64,000 bases of DNA from Methylomonas subterranea (lineage in GTDB: Bacteria; Pseudomonadota; Gammaproteobacteria; Methylococcales; Methylomonadaceae): positions 59,120 to 123,119 of the forward strand of contig NZ_JANIBJ010000009.1 of assembly GCF_024505185.1 (NCBI RefSeq). The letters are read 5' to 3'. The notes beneath the pieces are model-generated. The model was given only the letters and a program-made list of their open reading frames with translations, ran no database searches and had not been told where the DNA came from. Made by a program: the position numbers and the translations under genes. This document shows positions 1-9,343 of the stretch, piece by piece; the first letter of the stretch is position 1, and each line of letters opens with the position of its first letter.

Positions 1-1247
1 TCGCCCGAACGGTAAGCCTCGACCGGCCGGTTCCTGCTTGTAAAACCGCCGGAACCCACCACCGGCGCGGCGCGGCGCTCGTCATCCAGTTGCAGGCGGT
101 TTTTGTAGGCCACCAGCACGCCCACGCCCGGTTGCTCGCGTAGCTCGGCCACTTGCCGGCCGTGCACGGGCGGATACAGCTGCCACATGCCGGGCAGGGT
201 TTTGCCGGCCATCGAACGCCAGGGCCCCAGGCGCTGGCTGGTTTCCAGCATGGCGCCGGCAATCAGGCCGACCGGACTGCATAGGGGCCGTTCCCGACCG
301 GTCAAATAGGGAAACAAAAACTGCACCGCGTGCAGGCCGGTATTGTCGCCGGCGGCGACCGCCCCTATCGTTTGCACGGCCTCGCGGGCCACCGTCGGCA
401 AACTGCCCTCGCCGACTTGCTCCAACGGCAAGGTCAACAGACATTGCACGTCCGGCCGGCGCTTTTTCAGGGTTTGCAGCATGGGCGCCAACAGGTCTTG
501 CAGCGGCCATGGCCGGACCGGTTTGGGGATTTCCTCGCCGCGGCGGCGCTCGCGGTGATCGTCGGCGGTCGAGGCCGCGCAGGGTAAAAATACCGGATCG
601 GGATTGACCAGCCGCATGCGCCGCACATCGGCCAAATTGGCCGGCACCTGCAAACGCTCCAGATCGGGCAAGGCTATTGCCCCCAGGTTGGGAATCAGCA
701 TGGCGCGGTCGAACGCCGACAGCCGCCGGGCATCGGCGTAATCGGCATGGGGGTCGGGCAAAAACCCGCCTTGCCCGCGCTGCTCGGCAATTCTGAATAT
801 CCATAGCTTTTTGGCGCCGTCGGCCAGCACACCGGCCTGGGACGACTGGAAAAAATCGGCGACGGCGGCCGGCAGCCAGGCACTGTTGCCGGCCAGCTGA
901 CTGCGATAGTTTGTGCCCGGTCTGTCGGCTTGCGGAAACAACACCTGAAAATGCGCCAGACTCAACAGCGGAATCGGCAGCTCGTAAAGCTGCAATAAAG
1001 CGGGGTCCGGCTCGGTCATGCCGCGCTCGGCCGGCGGCTTATCCCGTTGTGCCAGCCAGTTACGCAGCGTTTCCATCTGCGCGGCAAAACCCAGCCGGGC
1101 TATTTCCGCGACGGTTTGCGGACTTTCCAGCAGCAAATCCCAACGGGCGTTGCCGGAGCAATGGCCGAGCATGGCCACGTCCATCACCGCGTCAACCGCC
1201 GCCACGGGTCTGACCCGCATCTCCAGCCGGGAATCCGCCAGTGCCAT
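1..1247 (-). CDS. Divergent contractile-tail sheath-like protein (3' end outside window)
   Basis: An open frame of 415 codons starts with ATG at 1247, four bases after the tube-gene stop, and runs off the left edge without a stop. It is not a close match to anything I can name. The segment around residues 325-350 (GLIAG, then GPWRSMAG) parallels the sheath C-terminal half encoded upstream (GFIAG, then HKAPAN), so I infer a second, degenerate sheath paralogue. Extracellular contractile injection systems of the Afp/PVC type commonly encode several sheath paralogues of different length. The protein would be cytoplasmic and assembled into the tail. Position after sheath and tube in one operon supports this. 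An unrelated baseplate or tail-completion protein remains possible because the C-terminus is not visible. Confidence 0.6.
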   Translation of the reverse strand, partial: MALADSRLEMRVRPVAAVDAVMDVAMLGHCSGNARWDLLLESPQTVAEIARLGFAAQMETLRNWLAQRDKPPAERGMTEPDPALLQLYELPIPLLSLAHFQVLFPQADRPGTNYRSQLAGNSAWLPAAVADFFQSSQAGVLADGAKKLWIFRIAEQRGQGGFLPDPHADYADARRLSAFDRAMLIPNLGAIALPDLERLQVPANLADVRRMRLVNPDPVFLPCAASTADDHRERRRGEEIPKPVRPWPLQDLLAPMLQTLKKRRPDVQCLLTLPLEQVGEGSLPTVAREAVQTIGAVAAGDNTGLHAVQFLFPYLTGRERPLCSPVGLIAGAMLETSQRLGPWRSMAGKTLPGMWQLYPPVHGRQVAELREQPGVGVLVAYKNRLQLDDERRAAPVVGSGGFTSRNRPVEAYRSG

Positions 1248-1250
1248 GGC

Positions 1251-1706
1251 TTATTCCTGGTCCACCGTTTCGACCGACAACACCAGCTCTTCGATGGCCA
1301 CGTCACCGCCGCCCTTGCCGGTCAGGGTCGGCCCGGTCCATTTGATCGGCATGGCGTTTTTTAGCCGCCAGGTCACCACGGTATCGGAGCGGTCTTCGTT
1401 GAGCAGCTTGATGCTGATGTTGCGCTTGCCGGACAGCTTGCCCTGGCGCACTTCGTCCAGCCAGTTCCATAGGTTTTGCGCGCCGATGATGCCGCGTTTC
1501 AGCGTGACATCGCCGGCCTTGTGGATACCGGGAATTTTGCTGACATGGTTGACCTTGCTGTTGCCGTTGCGGTATTCGGCGATGGTGACTTCGGCGTTCA
1601 GGCCGGAGACGTCGGAAAAGCCGGCGTCGACCTGCTCGCCCTGCCCCGGCTCCAGTTCGACCACGTAGTTAAAAGCGGAATAAGGAGTTTCTCTAAATAC
1701 GGCCAT
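1251..1706 (-). CDS. Phage tail tube protein (T4 gp19-like family)
   Basis: This 151-residue protein has the size and layout of the inner-tube subunit of contractile tails and injection systems. It starts MAVFRETPYSAFNYVVEL, has the typical FSDVSGL motif near residues 30-36, a central LKRGIIG stretch, and a C-terminal beta strand EELVLSVETV. Subunits of this family stack as hexameric rings inside the sheath. A strong ribosome site (AGAGGTGAA) precedes the ATG at 1706. It follows the sheath gene by 12 bases, the usual sheath-tube order. Family assignment is firm. Whether the particle is an extracellular injection system or a tailocin cannot be settled from this piece. Confidence 0.88.
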   Translation of the reverse strand: MAVFRETPYSAFNYVVELEPGQGEQVDAGFSDVSGLNAEVTIAEYRNGNSKVNHVSKIPGIHKAGDVTLKRGIIGAQNLWNWLDEVRQGKLSGKRNISIKLLNEDRSDTVVTWRLKNAMPIKWTGPTLTGKGGGDVAIEELVLSVETVDQE

Positions 1707-1718
1707 GGTCGTTCACCT

Positions 1719-3896
1719 CTAGGCGTCTGCGGTCTTTTGACCGATGCGGAAAATCACGAACTCGGCGGGTTTCAAGGCCGCCACGCCAATTTCACAAACC
1801 AGCCGGCCGTTGTCCAGGTCGTTCTGGGTCATGGTGCCGCGGTCGCAGCGCACGAAATAAGCGTGTTTCGGGGTCGGCCCCAACAGATGGCCGTTGACCC
1901 ACTCGTTGTACAGAAAATCCTCGATGGAGATGCGGATGCTGGCCCACAAGGCTTCGCCGTTCGGTTCGAACACCGCCCACTGGGTGGATTTGTCTATCGA
2001 GCGTTCCAGGAACAGGAAATAACGCCGCACGTTGACGTATTTCCATTCCGGATCGCTGGACGTGGTGCGGGCGCCCCACACCCGATGGCCGCGTCCCGGC
2101 AGGGAACGCAGGCAGTTGATACCGTTGGGGTTAAGCAGTTCTTGCTGGAAGCGGTTGATGTCCTGCTCGAAATGCAGCGCGCCCAGCACCACTTCGTTGG
2201 CCGGGGCCTTGTGTACCCCTCGGCTGACGTCGGTGTTGGCATAGACCCCGGCGATAAAACCGCCGGGCGGCAGCGTAAGGGTGCTGCGTTTGCCGGTCGG
2301 GTCGCTGGTCACCACCCACGGGTAGTACAAGGCCAGACGGGTATCGTCCAGGTTCGATTTGAAATCGCGGATTTCGCTGATGCTCATGTTGGCTGCGCTG
2401 TCGACGATGCCGACCCGATACTGCATGCGTTTGCAGTGTTTCTGCATTTCTATCACCACCGCGAGGTGCTTGGCCATGGTGTCCAGCGCGGCGGCGGCCG
2501 GGGTCATCACAATGGAAATGTCTTCAACCTGCTCGAAGGCAGCCAAGCCGGTGTTGCCGTTCTTGTCGTCGACTTCGCCGGCGTAATCGCCGCTTTCCGG
2601 AATGTCGCCGTCGCTGCCGTTTTGCAGTTCGATCAGATAGCGCGGGCCGTTGACCGGATGCGGGGTATTCAGCGCCGCGCTATCGAACAAGGCATGCAAC
2701 AGATTGAATACGTTGGCGTCGGCGGCCACCGTACAGGCTATCGGCTGGGTCAGCTGCGCGTCGCGGGTGGCCGGATCGGCCAACAATTTTTTGCCCAGCG
2801 AATCATCGGCAGTAGCCGAAGTCGACAGGCCACCGACCCGGTATACCACTTCGCCGGCGGCGCCCTTGCGTAGCTTGTCGATATCGTCTATCCGCAGCAC
2901 GTCCAGATCGAAATTGCGCCGCACCAGCAAGGCACTGACATTGCCGGGCAAGGCAGCCAACGCTGAAATGGGGAAATCGATATCGGCCGCCAGACCGGCG
3001 TTTTGCGCCATCGGCAAATTGATCAACGTCAGATTGCCGCCGGCGTCCGCCTTCAGCGATCCCTTCAAGACCGTCAAGGTGCCCCAGTGCGCGACCCCGC
3101 TGACATTGGACAGATCGGTGACTTGCGACAAGCGCAACTCGGCCGCCACCCCGGCCTGCAATTTACCGCTGGCCGGCGTGCGCATTGCGACGCGGCTGAT
3201 TTTGCTGCTGGCGGCGGGCAATTGGGCGATCACCAAGCGGGTCAACGCCGCATCGGCATCGTCCTTGTCCTTGATTTCGCCGGATAGAATATCGAAATTG
3301 GCGCCGTTGCGGCGTACCCGGACCTTGAGGGAAATCGGAAAACGGTTGGCTTGCAGATCGCCCGCCGCCACCCGCGCTTCCTGCGGCACATTGGTCGCTT
3401 CCAGATAGACTTCTTCGCCTTCCAGCGGCGTAGTGGTGGTTTCTATCGAAAACAGGTTTTCGCTGTCCCGCCAATGCAGCTCCAATACGTAATTGCCGAC
3501 TTTGCCGGGAAAGCGGCTTTTAAAACTCAGCTTACCGTCGGCGCTGGCCCGCGCGGCCCGCGCCGCGCTGCTGCCGTCGGCCGAGGTATTGCTGGCGTTG
3601 ACGTCCTTGACCACCCGGCTGACAAACAACTGTTTGCCGCCGTTGTCGAAAAACGCCCGCGCCGCCAGCGCGGTGAAATTGAGTTGGGTCTTGTTGCCGG
3701 CAAATTGCAAATCCGCAAGATCGCCATAGATGCGTTCGAAATCGGCAAAGCTGGTCACCGGTTCCGGCTTGCCGCGAAACGGTCCGCTGCGGGTCGGTCC
3801 GACGATGGCGGCCACGCTGGTGCCGACACCTTCTATGGAACGGGCTCGAAAGCTCTTTTCTTCTATGTATACGCCTGGGGCGAGATACTCGGGCAT
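1719..3896 (-). CDS. Contractile tail sheath protein with large insertion
   Basis: The 725-residue protein opens with the classic sheath N-terminus (YLAPGVYIEE, then VGTSVAAIVGPT) and closes with the conserved C-terminal domain (RRYFLFLERSID, SIEDFL, and PAEFVIFRIGQ at the end). Sheath subunits surround the tube and contract to drive it into a target. At 725 residues it is much longer than common sheaths of about 350-500. The extra length lies roughly at residues 110-400, rich in Ala, Asp and Leu and without a motif I recognise, probably a surface-exposed insertion. GAAGGAGGC five bases before the ATG at 3896 fixes the start. It lies between the uncharacterised gene ending at 3937 and the tube gene. 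Confidence 0.9.
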   Translation of the reverse strand: MPEYLAPGVYIEEKSFRARSIEGVGTSVAAIVGPTRSGPFRGKPEPVTSFADFERIYGDLADLQFAGNKTQLNFTALAARAFFDNGGKQLFVSRVVKDVNASNTSADGSSAARAARASADGKLSFKSRFPGKVGNYVLELHWRDSENLFSIETTTTPLEGEEVYLEATNVPQEARVAAGDLQANRFPISLKVRVRRNGANFDILSGEIKDKDDADAALTRLVIAQLPAASSKISRVAMRTPASGKLQAGVAAELRLSQVTDLSNVSGVAHWGTLTVLKGSLKADAGGNLTLINLPMAQNAGLAADIDFPISALAALPGNVSALLVRRNFDLDVLRIDDIDKLRKGAAGEVVYRVGGLSTSATADDSLGKKLLADPATRDAQLTQPIACTVAADANVFNLLHALFDSAALNTPHPVNGPRYLIELQNGSDGDIPESGDYAGEVDDKNGNTGLAAFEQVEDISIVMTPAAAALDTMAKHLAVVIEMQKHCKRMQYRVGIVDSAANMSISEIRDFKSNLDDTRLALYYPWVVTSDPTGKRSTLTLPPGGFIAGVYANTDVSRGVHKAPANEVVLGALHFEQDINRFQQELLNPNGINCLRSLPGRGHRVWGARTTSSDPEWKYVNVRRYFLFLERSIDKSTQWAVFEPNGEALWASIRISIEDFLYNEWVNGHLLGPTPKHAYFVRCDRGTMTQNDLDNGRLVCEIGVAALKPAEFVIFRIGQKTADA

Positions 3897-3936
3897 GGTA
3901 TGCCTCCTTCAACGATCTTGGGTTGATGTAACCTGA

Positions 3937-4758
3937 TTAGGGACTTTTTAACTCCAGGGTGCTAACGCGGGTTTCATCGGCAACAAAACCCAATTTAAGG
4001 CGCTGATTTTTACTTTCGGCCAGCACGGTGAGCGTGTCCGCGAATACGCCGCTGCCGGCCAAGGCGATCCGCATGGCGGTCATTTGATCGGGGTCCGGAA
4101 ACATGCCGCCGGCTTGGGTTTTATCGGCCTTGACGCTCAATTCCGCGCTGAAACCGGCCGTCAGCATGGCTACCGATAGCCGCGTGACCGGAATTTGAAA
4201 AAAGCCGTCGATGTCGGCTTGCGCGTTAAAGATATAACTGTCGCCGGTAGCGGCAAGATTGACCCGCAGAGTCACCAAGGCCCAGGAAGCGGGCCGGGCT
4301 TCGCTTTCATCGGCTTGTTTTTGGTAGCGCAACCGGCCCTGCAAGGATTTGTTTTGGCTGAGCCGGGTGCCCACCACGGAGCGGTACAAGGCTATTTGCG
4401 GATAGCTGTTGTTGCCGCAGTCGGTAATGAAGGTACGCGGGTTAAACTGGCCGGCCGGGTCGCTCACCGTGCCTTTTAGTTGATACGGCGTTTCGGCGGG
4501 TCTGGCCATTTGGGTTTCCGCGGCCCGCCCCGGCTGCTCGGTGCGCTGCAATTGCTCCGAATCCGGCAATTGCGCGCGCCAAATTACGCTAACACCTGGT
4601 TTATGCGACAAGCTGATGCCTTTGACGGCGAGATTCTCGTCCAGGTCGATTTGCAAGGCATTTAGCACCGGGTTTTGCCGGCCTTCCCTGCCGGTACCGT
4701 CCAGCCAGCGAATCACGTCACTGCTTTGCCGGATCAGGGTTTCCTTGAAGCGGATCAT
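3937..4758 (-). CDS. Uncharacterised injection-system operon protein, beta-rich
   Basis: 273 residues if started at ATG 4758, whose ATGA overlaps the stop of the DUF4255 gene. That overlap is why I reject a longer start further upstream. There is no signal peptide or membrane segment. The middle (PASWALVTLRV, then QADIDGFFQIPV, about residues 150-190) resembles the carboxypeptidase-regulatory beta-sandwich pattern in which a variable loop is followed by DGxFxIPV. That is a weak resemblance. Its fixed position between the cap-type gene and the sheath suggests a structural or assembly role in the contractile particle. I cannot name a family with confidence. Confidence 0.6.
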   Translation of the reverse strand: MIRFKETLIRQSSDVIRWLDGTGREGRQNPVLNALQIDLDENLAVKGISLSHKPGVSVIWRAQLPDSEQLQRTEQPGRAAETQMARPAETPYQLKGTVSDPAGQFNPRTFITDCGNNSYPQIALYRSVVGTRLSQNKSLQGRLRYQKQADESEARPASWALVTLRVNLAATGDSYIFNAQADIDGFFQIPVTRLSVAMLTAGFSAELSVKADKTQAGGMFPDPDQMTAMRIALAGSGVFADTLTVLAESKNQRLKLGFVADETRVSTLELKSP

Positions 4759-5348
4759 TGCAGTTCTCCGACCGGCAAAACGATGCTTTGCACCGGCTCG
4801 CCGCCCTCTTCCCGCACCGGTTCCAGGCGCAAGGTTTTGATGATGTAGGGCGCGGATAGAATGTAATCGTGCGGCAGGCTGTCCCACATACGCATGAAAT
4901 CCTCACTGGACATGTCTTCCGGCAGGATTTGCACCCGATCCTGGTCCCGCCAGTTGCGGTTGCCGTCGCCGATATGATCTTCTATATCCGCCACATCCAG
5001 TTCGGTACCGGAACCTAGCACCTGCATGGCCCAGGCCAGCACGACTTGTTCGAATGTGGTTTTACTCCAGCCGATCAGCAGGATGTGCAGATTCAGCGGC
5101 AGCTCTTTTCTGGGTTGATTGCCGATACCGGGCTTGGGGGGCAGATGGCGGTTTCTGCCGAATGGATCGATGGAAATGCGGTGTAAGTAGATGCCGACCT
5201 TATGAGTGGCGTCGACCGGGCCGGCTTTCAGGCTTTCGCTGCTAAGAATTTCCACGCCTACCGACACGACGTCCAGCATATCCTTGAATTGCTCAAGATA
5301 AGCCTTTAACGCCTCCAGCACTCCCGATACTGCCGTGTAATTCGCCAT
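4755..5348 (-). CDS. DUF4255 family protein (Pvc16/Afp16-like tail cap)
   Basis: 197 residues. It matches the DUF4255 pattern: an N-terminal helix ending near residue 25 (ALKAYLEQF), a stretch KVGIYLHRIS, then LPLNLHILLIGWS around residues 83-96, and a late segment LSAPYIIKTLRLEP. In Afp and PVC particles proteins with this domain terminate the tube and sheath at the distal end. It is the first gene of the visible operon, preceded by about 650 bases without a gene, so the operon promoter probably lies there. It overlaps the next gene by four bases (ATGA), implying translational coupling. Confidence 0.85.
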   Translation of the reverse strand: MANYTAVSGVLEALKAYLEQFKDMLDVVSVGVEILSSESLKAGPVDATHKVGIYLHRISIDPFGRNRHLPPKPGIGNQPRKELPLNLHILLIGWSKTTFEQVVLAWAMQVLGSGTELDVADIEDHIGDGNRNWRDQDRVQILPEDMSSEDFMRMWDSLPHDYILSAPYIIKTLRLEPVREEGGEPVQSIVLPVGELQ

Positions 5349-6003
5349 ACCCGCCCCTTTTTTGTTTTGCGGTTGCGAAAGTTCCCTCCGGCATCGGCAA
5401 ACGCATTTTTTATATCAATCTAGTTCATGGTTTTAAACATGCAAGGTTGACAACAGATTAAATTTTCATGAACAAACTTGAGCGACTGGCGGAGCTTGGC
5501 TGGATAAACGTTTGATTTTAAATCGCCGGATGCGCGATTCGCCGGACCGAAGGGGCGTCCGTACTTGGCGAACAGATTGAAAAAATGCTTCCGCATTCGG
5601 CAAGCAGAGCATGTAAAACACCAAGGACCATGCGGGCGCGGAAGCCCGGCCCATAAAAAAGCCGATTGAAGCAAGGGCCTGATTTTTGGGCTATTTGCAT
5701 TCCGCGGTTGGAAATTACAACGGACTATATTTTTCAATCGCGCCGTATTGTGCAAAAGTTGGCCACACTGGGGATGTTCGGTATCGGCCAAAAGCGGCCG
5801 GTCGGGGTAACTATCCAATTTCAATGGTTCAGGCATCCTAAGACTCCGCCGAATGTCCGGTATTCGGCGAACAAAATGCCGTTACCACTGCCTCACAGCA
5901 GCCAAGAGTTGCAGGCCGTGAGCGGCAGGTTTCAGACAGTTCGGGGGATATACCAGGCAACCGGTACTTCTACCGCGACCTGCTGCTGGACCATGACAAT
6001 AAG
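5349..6003. other. Intergenic region upstream of the injection-system operon
   Basis: No convincing gene. Short frames here have no ribosome site and no recognisable protein. On the minus strand an AT-rich stretch near 5405-5440 could hold the operon promoter (a GATATAA-like -10 close to 5415). The convergent side belongs to the end of the HD-GYP gene at 6004. Confidence 0.4.
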
Positions 6004-7326
6004 TTAAAGATTTTCGTCAAATAAATCAGAAATATCGCATTTAAAGTATCGTTGAATGATGTCTGCCAATTCAATTCTGGCATCTTCTTCATGCCGCGCG
6101 AAGCGATGGTATAAGGGCTCTACAATGCCCACGAAAACGTTTAACAACTCCGGATCAAAATGCTTGCCAGCCTCTCGTCGGAGGTGATCTATCGAATCTT
6201 CGTAGCTCAATGCCATTTTATAAGGACGCGCCGACGTCAAGGCATCGAAGACGTCGACGATGGCGAAAATACGTGCCGTCAGCGGAATTTCCTGGGTTTT
6301 CAGACCGGAATAGTAACCGCTGCCGTCGAATCTTTCATGATGGTTACCGACGACATCGCCGGCATCGCGCAACCATTGGCAATGGTTGATGATGTCCAGT
6401 CCATGCAAGACGTGGGTTTTCATGATTTCGAATTCGCCGGCATCCAGCTTTCCGGGTTTTAGCAATATATGATCCCGGATGGCAATTTTGCCAATGTCAT
6501 GCAAAAAGGCTCCCTTGATTAACGTACGAATACCGCCGGCGTTCAATCCGACCGCCTCGGCTAGCCTGACGGCATAAATAGTCACCCTAAAATTATGCGC
6601 GTCGGTCTCGCTGTCGCGTTTGGCGATCGCACTGCCAAAAGCTTGCAAGGTTTCCAGATTCGCATCCAGCAGATGTATCGATAATCGTCCGAGGTGATCG
6701 AATAAGCGGCGCACCACCGGATAATGCAAAGAGGTCACCAACATCACCAGTAATACCGAAACCGCAACCGAATGGATAATATTCCGCCATAATTCCGCGA
6801 TAGCCTGCGGAGCAACCGAATAAAGCCCCCTTAATGTTGCCACGATTCGGCCATCGGCATCCATGATGTTCAAGCCAATCGCATACACGGGGTTGCCGTC
6901 AGGCCCTATCAATGGCGTCAAGGCAAGCTTGTTTCCGGTAGCGGCGGCTTGCCGATCATGGTTCTGAATCAGAGTTTGTAGCTGGGGATAGTCCGAATCT
7001 TCCATGCGCCCAATTTCGAGGCCATTGGCATTGTGAATCGATAACCAGACAAAATGCCCGAAGGCACTGTTCTTGGAAACTTTCCGCAAATCGTCCACCG
7101 CTTGCTGTACCTGCGATTCCCAAGGGCGATGGCTGAGCGCCTCAATATCCTGGATCCTTAGTTTCAGTAATTCGATGGATAGATGGGTACGCTCGGCAAT
7201 GACGGCTTCGAACCGGCCGCGCTCCAGCCAAAATACGCCGCCGCCAACCAGAATGGACACCACGGTCGACAAGGCTATCAGCCTGGCTATCAAACTCTTC
7301 CGTAAAGAACCAATTCGTGATTTCAT
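6004..7326 (-). CDS. Membrane-bound HD-GYP phosphodiesterase (GYY variant)
   Basis: 440 residues. Predicted membrane segments at about 14-33 and 183-203 enclose a periplasmic sensor region. The cytoplasmic part is an HD-GYP domain: catalytic HD at 276-277 in HDIGK, and HHExxDGSGY at 329-338. HD-GYP enzymes hydrolyse cyclic di-GMP to GMP through a di- or tri-iron centre. The third residue of the name motif is Tyr rather than Pro (GYY, 337-339), although the metal-ligand histidines and aspartates are present, so activity is plausible but unproven. It is monocistronic on the minus strand. A decayed piece of a close paralogue lies at 13813-14050, on the other side of the efflux operon. Confidence 0.9.
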   Translation of the reverse strand: MKSRIGSLRKSLIARLIALSTVVSILVGGGVFWLERGRFEAVIAERTHLSIELLKLRIQDIEALSHRPWESQVQQAVDDLRKVSKNSAFGHFVWLSIHNANGLEIGRMEDSDYPQLQTLIQNHDRQAAATGNKLALTPLIGPDGNPVYAIGLNIMDADGRIVATLRGLYSVAPQAIAELWRNIIHSVAVSVLLVMLVTSLHYPVVRRLFDHLGRLSIHLLDANLETLQAFGSAIAKRDSETDAHNFRVTIYAVRLAEAVGLNAGGIRTLIKGAFLHDIGKIAIRDHILLKPGKLDAGEFEIMKTHVLHGLDIINHCQWLRDAGDVVGNHHERFDGSGYYSGLKTQEIPLTARIFAIVDVFDALTSARPYKMALSYEDSIDHLRREAGKHFDPELLNVFVGIVEPLYHRFARHEEDARIELADIIQRYFKCDISDLFDENL

Positions 7327-7338
7327 CGATAAGCCAAT

Positions 7339-7521
7339 TTAGTATGCGATTCTAATTTTTTTTTCATTTAATAATGCTCGATCAGTAATTTGTTTATACA
7401 AATGAGCGACTCGGGAATATAACGCTTGATACTCAGGATGCCGGTCTACTAATGGTTTGATTTGTTGGGCATCCTTAAGCAATCCCTCTAAAAGCTGTCT
7501 ATCCCAATGATCCGGCCTCTT
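7339..7521 (-). pseudogene. Short coding-like remnant without start codon
   Basis: An open stretch of about 60 codons ends with TAA at 7339-7341, just upstream of the HD-GYP gene. It has protein-like composition (for example HPEYQALYSRVAHLYKQ) but no ATG and is bounded upstream by an in-frame TAG. I do not recognise the family. The rest of the gap to 7707 contains no credible gene. The piece is probably the tail of a lost gene, though chance cannot be excluded for so short a frame. Confidence 0.3.
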
Positions 7522-7707
7522 CTATATATGAAAATTCCGTTGTTTTTCGCGAGAACAACGCTACGGCAAGGTACTCAAGGCCTGCGAATTAATCGGCAAA
7601 AAACAAAACATCAATGAAAACCCTCGCACCACCTGCGACCAGAAAAACACCCGGCAACCAGCCTCCTGAGTAAGATTGCCGCTCCCCCAGGGACTTTCAG
7701 AGTAACG

Positions 7708-9342
7708 TTACCAGTCTGGAAAACGCCAAAACGGCTTTTTGTCTTCGTCGGATAATTCCACCGCCCCGGGTTTTAGCAGTTTGCCCCAATCGCTGCGTCG
7801 CGCCATTTCACGTTTGATTTTATCGGGTACAAAATCGGATTCGGCGCGGGTTTCCCAACCGCCGCCCAAAGCCTTATACAGAGCGATCAAATTATTTGCT
7901 ACTTCGCCGCTGACGTTGGTAAACCGTTCTTGAGCGGTTACAAGACTGCGCTGCGAATCGAGCACGCGTTGGTAATCGACCAAACCTTCGCTGTATTGAT
8001 AGAACGACAAATCCGTCGATCGTTTCGAGGCGTCGACGCTTTGTTTCAACTTCAGTTTTTCGTCCTGCGCCTTTAGAAAACCGATGATCGCATTTTCCGC
8101 TTCCCTGGCGGCATTCAGCACCGTGTTCCGGTAGCTGACCGCCAAGGCCTGAAATCGTGCGTCCTCGACTCTGACACGATTGCTAATGCGGCCGTAGTTG
8201 AAAATATCCCACGATACGCTGGGGCCGATTGAATATTGAAAGCTGTTCGACTTGAAAATATCGCCCAGACTGCTTGCCCCACCCGTTGCAAACGTCAGCG
8301 CCGCATCGCTGGCTCTGAAATTGATCGAACCCAGCAATGAAAAATGCGGGTAGAGATCGGCCTTGGCGACGCCTATCAAGGCGCTTTGGCTCATCAACTG
8401 ATTTTCCGCCTGGCGAATATCGGGCCGCCGCCTGAGCAGATCGGCGGGAACCCCGACGGCTACTTCTTTCGGAATCGTAGGAATCGCGCCGGAGTTGCCC
8501 AGATAACTATCGACCGTTCCGGGCGTTTTTCCCAACAATACGCTGAGGCTGTTTTTTGCTTGGCGCAGGCCGGCTTGCAAGGGTGGTATGGTCGCTTCGG
8601 TATTGCTCAACAGGGTTTTGGCCTGCAGGTAATCGAGCTCGGTGATCAATCCGCCACCATAAAGCGCATCGGCGATTTTCAAAGTTTCGGTCTGGATCTG
8701 CAGGTTATCCAACGCCACTTGAATTTTGGCTTCCAGCGTGCGAATGAGGACATAAGCTCTTGCCACTTCCGCCGTCAAGGTCACCAGAACATCGTCATAG
8801 GTCGCGATCGAAGCCTCCAGATTGGCTTGACTGGCTTCGACGCCACGCCTGAACTTGCCCCATACATCCAGCTCCCAACCGGCGTCGAAGCCGACACCGG
8901 CCGAGCCGTACGCGCGGTCGATCTGGGGCGCGGTATTCGGTGCGTGCGCGCTGATTTGCTGAAAACCCAGATCGCCGTTGGCTTGCTGCACCTGGGGATA
9001 TTCGAAACCGGTCGCAATGCCGAGCTGCGCGCGAGATTCCAAAATACGAACACCGGCTGCCTGCAGCGTCAAATTTTGCCGGCGTGCTTCATCGACCAGC
9101 CGATTCAGGATGGGGTCCTGAAATACAGTCCACCAGTGCCCCAATTCGACATCGCCGCGTTTCAACGCAGGATTCGAGACGTCCAGCCAGGTGTCTTGGA
9201 CATCCAGCTTGGGTTTTTCATAGTCCGGGCCGACCGTCATGCAGCCGGCTGTCATCGCCGTTGCCAGCAATACGACCGCGCGAAGACTGAAACTAAAGGA
9301 TATTAAAAGTTTTTGCTTGGGGTTCCGCCCTGAAATGTTCAT
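7708..9342 (-). CDS. NodT/OprM-family outer-membrane efflux lipoprotein
   Basis: 544 residues from ATG 9342, one base after the permease stop. An in-frame start further upstream would lie inside the permease gene and is rejected. The N-terminus is a lipoprotein signal with lipobox TAGC, followed by the family hallmark VGPDYEKP. The body has two OEP repeats rich in coiled-coil heptads (for example DYLQAKTLLSNTEATI) and PADLLRRRPDIRQAE, a signature of this family. It forms the trimeric outer-membrane duct of a tripartite pump and works with the adaptor and the RND permease encoded just upstream. The substrate is unknown. Confidence 0.93.
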   Translation of the reverse strand: MNISGRNPKQKLLISFSFSLRAVVLLATAMTAGCMTVGPDYEKPKLDVQDTWLDVSNPALKRGDVELGHWWTVFQDPILNRLVDEARRQNLTLQAAGVRILESRAQLGIATGFEYPQVQQANGDLGFQQISAHAPNTAPQIDRAYGSAGVGFDAGWELDVWGKFRRGVEASQANLEASIATYDDVLVTLTAEVARAYVLIRTLEAKIQVALDNLQIQTETLKIADALYGGGLITELDYLQAKTLLSNTEATIPPLQAGLRQAKNSLSVLLGKTPGTVDSYLGNSGAIPTIPKEVAVGVPADLLRRRPDIRQAENQLMSQSALIGVAKADLYPHFSLLGSINFRASDAALTFATGGASSLGDIFKSNSFQYSIGPSVSWDIFNYGRISNRVRVEDARFQALAVSYRNTVLNAAREAENAIIGFLKAQDEKLKLKQSVDASKRSTDLSFYQYSEGLVDYQRVLDSQRSLVTAQERFTNVSGEVANNLIALYKALGGGWETRAESDFVPDKIKREMARRSDWGKLLKPGAVELSDEDKKPFWRFPDW

Positions 9343-9343
9343 G

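Noticed and set aside
1476..2873. Long open frame of 465 codons on the plus strand opposite the sheath gene
   Set aside because: No ribosome site, no recognisable domain and composition typical of the antisense of a GC-rich gene; the minus strand encodes a clear sheath.
5420..5836. 138-codon minus-strand frame in the gap before the HD-GYP gene
   Set aside because: Cys/Arg-rich, no start signal and no family pattern; probably chance.
7556..7670. Plus-strand stretch reading YGKVLKACELIGKK, resembling a fragment of a gene
   Set aside because: Very short, no start, no continuing homology that I can recognise; could be chance.
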